From NCBI GenBank assembly GCA_038524325.1, contig JBCBIS010000001.1, positions 9,470 through 73,469 of the forward strand: a stretch of DNA of 64,000 bases, read 5' to 3'. The notes below the pieces were generated by a model. That model saw only the letters and a list, made by a program, of their open reading frames with translations, did not search any database and had not been told where the DNA came from. Source of the stretch: Thermohalobaculum sp038524325. Its GTDB lineage: Bacteria; Pseudomonadota; Alphaproteobacteria; Rhodobacterales; Rhodobacteraceae. How positions within the stretch are numbered: position 1 is the first letter of the stretch; every line of letters starts with the position of its first letter. A program made the position numbers and the translations under genes. Positions 1 to 7,900 of the stretch are shown piece after piece.

Positions 1-187
1 CCGCGCTGAGCAGCGCTTGCTCCGGATTCATCCGGCTTGCATCCCCTTGGAAGGCGGGGTCAGAGGAGCCATGGATCATCGGCGCGCCGGGAAACAGGAT
101 GTCATGGTCTCGCGAATAGCCATTATAGCTTGCGGTCCCGGCCCCCTGGTTCCCGGTCCAACGGATCGTGGCCGCATAGCTGTGCAT
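1..187 (-). CDS. OsmC family protein, N-terminal part (cut by window edge)
   Basis: The first 62 codons read MHSYAATIRWTGNQG, then a GYSRDHDILFPG stretch and a region ending SRMNPEQALLSA. This is the usual start of OsmC/Ohr-like peroxiredoxins, which reduce organic hydroperoxides with a cysteine pair; those cysteines would lie beyond the window. The ATG overlaps the gshA stop (TGATG), so the two genes are translationally coupled, and a thiol peroxidase next to glutathione synthesis is sensible. Family assignment rests on the N-terminus only. Confidence 0.75.
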   Translation of the reverse strand, partial: MHSYAATIRWTGNQGAGTASYNGYSRDHDILFPGAPMIHGSSDPAFQGDASRMNPEQALLSA

Positions 188-1557
188 CAGTAGCTGTACT
201 CCCGATACACGCGCTTCAGGTCGCCGCCCCAATCGCCGTGATAATGGGCAAGGAGTTCGTCGGCAGGGGTCTGGCCGCTCTCGACCGTTTCCTCGAGAGC
301 ATTGAGGAAATGGGTCTCGTCCGGGATCATTCCGCCAGCACCAGGGCGGGCGCGGGATTTGAGGCCGGCTTGGGCGATGGTGAGCACCTCACCCGCAATC
401 TCCTGCATCCGCCGCCCGCGCAGGGTGGCGTCGAGGCCATGGACCGAGGCGTCGATGCGGAGTTGCTCGCGCTCCTCCACCGTCCAGTCGCGGCAGAGAT
501 CCCAGGCGGCATCCAGCGCGCCCTGGTCATAGGTCAGCCCCACCCAGAAGGCCGGGAGCGCGCAGAGCCGGCGCCACGGCCCCCCATCGGCGCCGCGCAT
601 CTCGATGAACTTCTTGATCCGCGCTTCGGGAAAGATCGTGGTCAGGTGGTCGGCCCAATCGCTCAGCGTGGGCACCTCGCCGGGCAGCGCGGGCAGCCGC
701 CCTTTCAGGAAATCCCGAAAGGACTGCCCCAGCGCGTCGATATAGACCCCGTCGCGATAGACGAAATACATCGGCACATCGAGCGCGTATTGCACCCAGG
801 CTTCGAACCCGAACCCGTCATCGAAGACAAAGGGCAGCATGCCGGTCCGGTCCGCGTCCAGATCGCGCCAGATGCGGCTGCGCCAGGACTTGTGCCCGTT
901 CGGCGCCCCCTCGAAAAACGGCGAGTTGGCAAAAAGCGCGGTGGCCACCGGCTGCAGCGCCAGGGCGACGCGGAGCTTTTGCACCATGTCCGCTTCGGAG
1001 GCGAAGTCGAGATTCACCTGCACCGTGCAGGTGCGATACATCATCTGCGTGCCATGGGTGCCGACCTCGCCCATATAACGGGTCATCAGGGCATAGCGGC
1101 CCTTGGGCATCACATCCATGTCCTCGTGCCGCCAGACCGGCGCGGCGCCGAGGCCGATGAAGCCGACACCGATCTGGTCGGCCACAGATTTCACCTCGGC
1201 CAGATGGGCATTCACCTCGTCGCAGGTCTCGTGGATGGTCTCGAGCGGCGCGCCGGACAGCTCCAACTGACCGCCGGGTTCCAGGCTGACATTGGCGCCG
1301 TCCTTGGTGAGGCCGATGATGTGCCCCCCTTCCTCCAGCGGTGCCCAGCCATAGCGATCGCGCAACCCCTCCAGCACCGCGCGGACCGAGCGGTCGCCTT
1401 CATAGGGCAAGGGTTTCAGCGTATCGGTGCAATAACCAAATTTCTCATGCTCGGTGCCGATGCGCCAAGCCTCCTTCGGCTTACAGCCCGAAGCGAGATA
1501 GGCTGCCAGATCGTCTTGGCTTTCGATGGGGCCGCCGCCCTGTTGCGGGATAGACAT
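187..1557 (-). CDS. gshA: Glutamate-cysteine ligase, plant-type (GshA)
   Basis: Cytoplasmic ATP-dependent ligase joining glutamate and cysteine, the first step of glutathione synthesis. The 456-aa length fits the plant/alphaproteobacterial type-3 family rather than the E. coli type. Seen: the GTEHEKFGY motif at residues 34-42, a LEPGGQLELSG segment near residue 95, a MMYRTCTVQVNLDF segment near residue 170, and the C-terminal end GDLKRVYREYSY. It is transcribed toward an OsmC-type gene whose start overlaps its stop. The ATG at 1557 is the first in the frame that precedes recognisable family sequence. Confidence 0.93.
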   Translation of the reverse strand: MSIPQQGGGPIESQDDLAAYLASGCKPKEAWRIGTEHEKFGYCTDTLKPLPYEGDRSVRAVLEGLRDRYGWAPLEEGGHIIGLTKDGANVSLEPGGQLELSGAPLETIHETCDEVNAHLAEVKSVADQIGVGFIGLGAAPVWRHEDMDVMPKGRYALMTRYMGEVGTHGTQMMYRTCTVQVNLDFASEADMVQKLRVALALQPVATALFANSPFFEGAPNGHKSWRSRIWRDLDADRTGMLPFVFDDGFGFEAWVQYALDVPMYFVYRDGVYIDALGQSFRDFLKGRLPALPGEVPTLSDWADHLTTIFPEARIKKFIEMRGADGGPWRRLCALPAFWVGLTYDQGALDAAWDLCRDWTVEEREQLRIDASVHGLDATLRGRRMQEIAGEVLTIAQAGLKSRARPGAGGMIPDETHFLNALEETVESGQTPADELLAHYHGDWGGDLKRVYREYSY

Positions 1558-1953
1558 GCTGAGACCGATGCTGTGATGTGGAGACTGTTGACCCGCCCTG
1601 TTTAATCAGGTTCCGGGCCCGCCTCCTAGGATCAACTTCGCACGGTCTGGCATTATTCTGGCCGCAACCCGCCTTTGGTCAGAGCGACCACCGGGTTTTG
1701 CGCGGTTTCCTTTGGGCAGAAAAACGCATCCACAGCAATTCACTGTGCGTGAAAATTCATACGCAACACATCCTGGTGATGGCGCGAACCACAGTTTTGC
1801 GAATGCCGCAAGAGTTGAAGACTGTTTAATTTCGAGACATAATCTTGTCGCTGCGGGTCTCCGGGGGGTTGCCTCAGCCTCGCGTGACCGTCGCAGTCAA
1901 GCGCTTGGCCGGTACCGGCCGGCGACCCCAAGTCTTCCAGAGCGGGGCTGGTT
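1558..1953. other. Intergenic region between divergent gshA and the sigma-54 activator gene
   Basis: About 400 bases with no convincing gene on either strand. It should hold the gshA promoter (minus) and the activator promoter (plus). I see no GG-N10-GC sigma-54 element here that I trust. A perfect 14-bp palindrome, GGCCGGTACCGGCC, lies at 1907-1920, 34 bases before the activator start, and could be an operator or chance in GC-rich DNA. Confidence 0.5.
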
Positions 1954-3006
1954 ATGGGCGCTGAGATACACGGACAGTCTTGCAGAGCAACCGGCACGGG
2001 CCGGGTTGAGGGGTCGGAGATCGTAGGCTCCGCCCCAGGGTTTCGCCGCGCCCTCTCGGCCGCACGCAAGGCGGCGAGCTGTTCCGCACCGGTTGTTGTC
2101 GGCGGCGAGACCGGCACGGGGAAAGAGCTGATCGCCCGCCTGATCCACCGGCTCAGCGACCGGGCGCGGCGCAGTTTCGTGCCGGTCAATTGCGGCTGCC
2201 TGCCCAGCGATCTGGTCGAGAACGAACTGTTTGGGCACGAGGCAGGCGCGTTCACCGGGGCGACCTCGGCCGCCACCGGGTTGGTGCACCTGGCCGATCG
2301 CGGCACCCTCTTTCTAGATGAAATCGATGCGCTGGTCCCGCGGGCGCAGGTGACCTTGCTGCGGTTCTTGCAGCAGGGCGAGGTGCGGCCGGTGGGGGGC
2401 GGTCCGACCTCTCGGGTCGATTGCCGCATCCTCGTCGCCTCCAACCGCCCATTGTTCGATCTGGTCGAGCAGGGGCTGTTCCGCGAGGATCTCTATTTTC
2501 GGCTGAACGTGTTGGAGGTGCATCTGCCGCCGCTGCGCGAGCGGCGCGAGGACCTCCCCGCCCTGGCGCGCCATTTCCTGACGAAGTTCGGCAACGCCTA
2601 TCGCCGTCGGGGACTGCGCCTCGAGGCCGAAGCGCTCGCCTGGATCGCGGCACAGGATTGGCCGGGGAATGTCCGCGAGCTGGAAAACCTGCTGCACCGC
2701 GCCGTCCTGATGGCGGAGGGGACCGAGATCACCCGCGATCTCCTCGCCCCCGACCCCTGCCATGTGCAGCACCTCGGCAAGACGCCCTGTCGGGCCCGGC
2801 CCTCCTCCGACCCGATCGAGCCCTTTGCCGACGCGAAGGCCAAGGCGATCGCAGCGTGGGAGCGGGGCTATCTGACCCGGCTGATGGACGTGGCCGGCGG
2901 CAATGTCACCGCCGCTGCCGCCCGCGCCGGCAAAGAGCGTCGGGCGCTGGGCAAGCTGCTTAAGAAACACGGGCTAGAGACCGGCAGCTCAGGGCCCGGG
3001 GCTTGA
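1954..3006 (+). CDS. PspF-like sigma-54-dependent activator, linked to the eCIS operon
   Basis: A bacterial enhancer-binding protein of 350 aa. Seen in order: Walker A GETGTGKE (51-58), the sigma-54-contacting loop GAFTGA (98-103), Walker B GTLFLDE (117-123), arginine-finger segment FREDLYFRL (176-184), sensor II GNVREL (238-243) and a Fis-type helix-turn-helix (about 300-345). There is no receiver, GAF or PAS domain: the AAA+ domain starts about 20 residues in, the architecture of PspF, which is normally held off by a partner protein. Its 3' end overlaps the end of the convergent eCIS operon by 18 bases. The eCIS operon carries a sigma-54 promoter at 28250-28265, so it is the likely target. 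The ribosome-binding site is weak. Confidence 0.92.
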   Translation: MGAEIHGQSCRATGTGRVEGSEIVGSAPGFRRALSAARKAASCSAPVVVGGETGTGKELIARLIHRLSDRARRSFVPVNCGCLPSDLVENELFGHEAGAFTGATSAATGLVHLADRGTLFLDEIDALVPRAQVTLLRFLQQGEVRPVGGGPTSRVDCRILVASNRPLFDLVEQGLFREDLYFRLNVLEVHLPPLRERREDLPALARHFLTKFGNAYRRRGLRLEAEALAWIAAQDWPGNVRELENLLHRAVLMAEGTEITRDLLAPDPCHVQHLGKTPCRARPSSDPIEPFADAKAKAIAAWERGYLTRLMDVAGGNVTAAAARAGKERRALGKLLKKHGLETGSSGPGA

Positions 3007-4920
3007 TTTGGTCGGGCATTTGAGCGTGTAAGCCGCACAGCCGAGCTCGTCATCCGCCTCGATCTCCTCCGAGTGGCCAATCGGCGTCCCTGGGCAATCC
3101 ACACTGACGAAGCTGTATTCGTGCAGCTTTTGCAGATATTTGCAGAAATCGGCTTTGAACTGCTTGATCTCCGCATCCACCGTGGCTTGCGAGATCGGCT
3201 TTGCCTTGGTTCCCTTCTGGCTGAAATCGGGCAGCGGGTTGTTGCGCAGATAGCGCATGACCGCGAGGCCATGCTCGCCCTCGTGATGCCCGAGCGTGAG
3301 AGAACGCGAGATGGATTTGGCCCCCGCCTTGTCCTCCGCACTGGTGCCGCGACCATAGGCGGAACTGTCCGCCGCCTTCGCCTTCTTGCCGTAATGGGTG
3401 CGCAGCTTGAGCGAATAGCTGACCCGCAGATTGTACCGCTCGTCACCCGAGCAGCCCCGTTTGGCACAGCTATACTTGATATCCGGCTGGAGCAGATGCC
3501 GCGTGCTCGCGCCGGTCGCGGAGACCTTCTTGTCCTTGGTCTTGTCTTTGGCAATGCTCACCGAGACGCCTGCGACCTCGCCCTTATAACTGCCGCCCTT
3601 CTTGCGGAACCCCTCGGGGATCGGGGTCGAATATCCCGTCTTGACGCTGTGCTGGTGAGCCCAGGCCCAGGGGGGGATCCGTCCGCTGTTCGCGGCATAA
3701 AACTCCACCCCATCGACCCCATTGACCAAGGCATGGGCCGAGATCAGCGCCCCGACCGCCCCGTCATAGGCATCACGCAGGCGCTTTTTCAGCTTTTTGT
3801 CTTTCTTGAAATGGGTGTTCAGAACCCCTTCCTGGGCGGTGATCACCGTCAGCCATTTGTCCAGCAGGTCGCTAACCTGTTTGGCGGAGAGGCCCGGCTT
3901 GGCCTTCGCCGGTGCGGCTGTCTTTGCCGTCTTAGCCGTGGTGTCGGTGGCCTGGGCGACTGCGCGGGTCACGGTGGCCGAGGCCGCTGCGATGGGGCTG
4001 ATCTCGGCCAGCACCTCCGAGATGATCTGGTCCCAGGGGATCGCAAGGTTGGTCAGCACCATCTCGGTGAATTTGTCGCCGGCTTTCTCGAGGGCGTCAA
4101 TCGCCTCTTCGACGCCCTGCTTCAGCGCCTTCTTGTCCGATTTCAGCATCGGCGCGGCAGGGGCGGCCTGCGGCGCGTGGTTTTGCTGCACAACATGGGT
4201 CAATTCATGGGCCAGCAGATGCCGTCCCTTTTCGCTCGCCGGGTCGAAGCGGTCCTTGTTGAAGACGATATGCTTGCCATAGGTGAAGGCCTGCGCATGG
4301 ACGGCGCGGGCCCGGTCGGCGGCCTCGGCCCCGTCATGGATTCGGACTTTCGAGAAATCGGCGCCCATGCGCGGCTCGAAATAGGCGCGGAGCGGGGCCG
4401 GCAGCGGTCTGCCGCCCGACAGCCCGCCGGTCGCGCGCCCGACGCCGCCTGTGCTTGCGGAGCCAGGGCTCTCGCGCCGTTGCAAGATGCCGGGGTCTGC
4501 CTTTGTTTGGAGCGCTTCCTCCTCCTCTTCCATCATCTGGAGGTGTTCTTCTTCGTCCTCCATCATCTGGAGCGGCTCTTCCTCCTCCATGGTCTGGATC
4601 GGTCCTTCTTCCTCCGACATCGTTTGGAGGGCGTGCTCCTCGCCCGGCATCCGTTGGAGGGTCGCGCCCGGCGCCGTGGCGGGTTCGGGCATCGAGAGGA
4701 CGTGGCGCGCCACCGCCTCGGCCTCGCGCTCGGCCGGGTGGTCCGGTCCGGCGATGCCGCCCTGACAGCGCGCGCAGCCGCCGCCGCAGGCGCATCCCGA
4801 TTTGGGTTGCAGCGGCGCCGGCCCCTGGGTCCGCGCTGGCGGTTTGGCGCGGATCGGCAGCGGTCTGGCGCTCCGCGCGCGGGCGCCCAAAGGCATCCTT
4901 GCGGCCATCATCGCTCCCAT
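2989..4920 (-). CDS. DUF4157 protein with second HExxH motif; candidate eCIS cargo or accessory protein
   Basis: A 643-aa protein encoded last in the eCIS operon. N-terminus: a basic, Ala/Pro-rich tail, then a Cys cluster (Cys43, 45, 49, 52) of the CxCxxxCxxC kind common in DUF4157 proteins. Residues 88-140 are an acidic repeat built on LQxM followed by runs of Glu/Asp. The DUF4157 core (about 173-248) carries HELTH at 238-242, a metallopeptidase-like site. The remaining 390 residues hold a Lys-rich helical part and a separate domain with a second zinc-protease-like motif, HEGEH, at 546-550, plus several Cys. DUF4157 proteins are frequent companions of eCIS loci and some are exported cargo. 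Function here is inferred. A good Shine-Dalgarno (AGGGAGG) precedes the ATG. Confidence 0.85.
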   Translation of the reverse strand: MGAMMAARMPLGARARSARPLPIRAKPPARTQGPAPLQPKSGCACGGGCARCQGGIAGPDHPAEREAEAVARHVLSMPEPATAPGATLQRMPGEEHALQTMSEEEGPIQTMEEEEPLQMMEDEEEHLQMMEEEEEALQTKADPGILQRRESPGSASTGGVGRATGGLSGGRPLPAPLRAYFEPRMGADFSKVRIHDGAEAADRARAVHAQAFTYGKHIVFNKDRFDPASEKGRHLLAHELTHVVQQNHAPQAAPAAPMLKSDKKALKQGVEEAIDALEKAGDKFTEMVLTNLAIPWDQIISEVLAEISPIAAASATVTRAVAQATDTTAKTAKTAAPAKAKPGLSAKQVSDLLDKWLTVITAQEGVLNTHFKKDKKLKKRLRDAYDGAVGALISAHALVNGVDGVEFYAANSGRIPPWAWAHQHSVKTGYSTPIPEGFRKKGGSYKGEVAGVSVSIAKDKTKDKKVSATGASTRHLLQPDIKYSCAKRGCSGDERYNLRVSYSLKLRTHYGKKAKAADSSAYGRGTSAEDKAGAKSISRSLTLGHHEGEHGLAVMRYLRNNPLPDFSQKGTKAKPISQATVDAEIKQFKADFCKYLQKLHEYSFVSVDCPGTPIGHSEEIEADDELGCAAYTLKCPTKSSPGP

Positions 4921-4992
4921 ATGCCCCTCCCTTGCACCATTGCCTGGCCCGCCCTTGGGCAGGGCTTGCAGATCCGCCGCCCTTGGCCCGCT

Positions 4993-7900
4993 CTAGCGGC
5001 GCGGCGGCAGGGTCACGCTGGCCAGTGACACCCGGCTCTCCCGCACCAGCGGCGAGATCAGGCCGGCCGCCGCCGCCGGACGGGCTGTCGCCGAGAGTTC
5101 AGGCCGCACAAAGGGCTGCGCCACCACCGCATCGCGGAGCACCGTGGCGGTTCTTGTCCGCGCGGTAAAGTCCGTCACGCCGGTGACCCGTGTGTCGGGC
5201 AGGACAAGGCTCGCGCGGTCGAGGCTCAGTGGAACGCTCGCCTCCACCTGATCCGCCTCGTCGGCGCCGCGCAGCACCACGGTTGCCTGGCCATCGAGGC
5301 GTTCGCGCAGCGCCTCGGCCTGGTCCTCCGGCAGTCTCAGCACGAAGGCGCCGCTGGCATCGGTTCTGACCGGTTCGACCCCATCGATGGGTCGGCCTTG
5401 GGCATCGGCCAGCAGCACCTCGCTGTTGATCACGCCGATGCCCGCCGCATTGACCGCCCGGCCGGTGACCGTGAGCCCTTCATCGGGGCGGCGCAGCTCT
5501 GGCAGCGTCGAAACCACATCGCCGGCGGCGGTTAGCCGCTCGGCATCGCGGATCGTCTGCGCAAGACGGCCTTCGGCGGCCTGGAGCAGGTCGGCGCGGC
5601 TGGAGGCACGCTCGGCCAGCCGCGACACTTCGTTGTCGAGCACGGCGCCCAGGGCCGATTTGCTCGCCATCGCGTTCGCGAGTTGAGTGTTCTGGTACCC
5701 GCGCAACGCAACCACGCTGGGCTCGAGCGCGCCGTTATAGACCAGCGCCGTGCCATTGAGCTCCTGCACCTCGTCCAGCCGCGCGACCGAACGGTTCTCG
5801 AACCCTTTCAGCCCCAGCGGCGGCAGAAACGCGATCTGGTTCGCCGCCCCCTGGGCATCGCGGCAGATCGCGTCGTCGACGATCAGGTTCGGGCCGATCA
5901 CCTGGCGCGGGTTCGGCTGGGTCAGATCGGCGGCAAAGATGCAGTGATCGGCCTCGTTCAGCGCAGTCATGTTCATCTGCGTGCTGAGCGAGAGGACCGA
6001 GACCTGAACACTTTGCCCGCCAAGCGTGCGCTCGGTGAACCGGTTCCCGGTGATCCGCAGGCTCTCGGCGAAGGCGAAGGTGTTCAGCATCAATTGCTGG
6101 CCGGGCTGCCCCTGCCCCGTCTGCAATGCCTCGACCTGGTTCGCGTCGAGGCCGAGATCCTCGCCCGCGATCAGGGCCAGACCGATGAAGGCCTCGGAGT
6201 CCGGGCCCAGCCGGATCTGATTGCCCTGCAGCATCGTCCCGCCGGAGGGGAGCGACGCCGTGCCCGCAAAGTTGATCACCAGCGCGGCACCGGCCAAAAG
6301 ATCGGCCTGCTCGGTCCCGCTCCGCTCGGTCGTCAAATGGTTCGCGTTGATCGAGACGGGCCCGGCCGCGGCCACGGTCAGGGCCCGGCCCATCGGCTGG
6401 TGAATCACGTTGTCATGCAGTCTCAACGCCGGTTTCGAGACTGCCGGACTGCCATCCTGGCCAAACTCGTCGATGCCGATGGCCATGAAGATCCCGGCCA
6501 CCCCGCCGCGCTGGCCACGTTCGACTTCTGCATCGACGGGCTCGAAGCGGCCATTGTCGCGGATCAGGTTGTCGGTGATCTCGACCTGCTCGCCCAGGGT
6601 GACGAAGATGCCGCAGACCGGATCGACATAGCGCCGGCCATTGCCCTCGATCCTGTTGCCCGCGATCGTCAGCGTCTCGACACTGCCGAGGCTTATCCCG
6701 CCCAGCCCGATCTGGCGGGCATAATCGCGCATCTCGGCGGTAAAGGGCGTCTGCAGATTGTTGGTGATCCGGTTGTTCAGGATTGTCAGATCCACCACCG
6801 GGTGCCCCAGAAGCGCGAACAGCGCATCGACCAGTGCCACCCGGGCCAGGTCGAACCGGCTGGCAGTGGCGCGCTCATCGGCGGAGATCTCACGGATCTC
6901 GAGCGCTTGGGGGGCGAGGCGGGCATTGCCGATCGCGTCGACCTCGCTGATATCGATGCTGTCGATATCGGGCGCTGTGTCGTTGCCGATCAACGTATCG
7001 GTCGGGGTGCCGGGGGTGCCGGGCTCGGAGGGTTCCTCCGGATCGATCCCGAGCAACGCCAGCGACGGAGTGGTGCCGATCCCGTTCAATCCCATCGCAG
7101 AGATGTCGTTGTCCTCGATCCGGATGCCATAGAGGAAGCCGAGTTGGGGTTGCGGCGCGGTCTGGGGCGCGGCCACCTGCACGCGCAAGGTCGGAAACAG
7201 ATTGCCCTGATTGTTCTCGGCAACGCTGATCACCTCGACGCCCGTGACCCAGAGCCCTGGGTCGAGCACATCCACCAGATAGGGCCCCGGGATCGGCTCG
7301 CTGCCGGGGAACTTCATCTGGAAACGGCCCTCCGACCGGCTCCGGTCGCTGGCCGAGGTTGTCGTGCCGGCGGGTGTGATCTGGATGGTGACCCCCTCGA
7401 TGGGCGCGCCGTCTTCGCCGACCGCGGTTCCCTGGAAGGCGACGGCGCTCTGGTCGAAACTGATCGATTGGGGGCCGCTTGATTCGACTTCCTGCTCTAC
7501 GACCGGCGGTGGAGCCATGAGGTGCGAGCCGCCCAGCGTGATGCCATTGCCCGCCCCGCCCAGAATGCGATTGTCGACAATCGCCACGCGCTCGGCGCCT
7601 GCGCCGATCTGCAGCCCGCCCAGCGCCTGGAAGGGGGGCGGGGTGATCGAGGTCAGCGGATAGCCGAACGAGAAGGCAATGAAGAGGCGGTAGTAACCCG
7701 GATTGATCAGGATGCTGATCGGGTCGGCGCAGGGGTCGATCGGGTCGTCGGGCCCGTCGAAATCGTCCGGCCCGCCGGGCGGGACCGGGGTGACCCCGGC
7801 CGGGACGACGCCGATTTCGTTGTCCTCGATCCGCGCATCCTCGCCGGTCAGATAGATCGCGACCCCGGCACCGGGTTTGTCGATCATCCGGATGCGGTTG

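Noticed and set aside
37..1605. Plus-strand open frame of 522 codons opposite gshA
   Set aside because: It lies antisense to an unmistakable glutamate-cysteine ligase, and its translation has no recognisable family.
1907..1920. Perfect palindrome GGCCGGTACCGGCC before the sigma-54 activator
   Set aside because: It could be an operator, but such GC palindromes are expected by chance in this DNA and no second copy was noticed, so I give it no separate finding.
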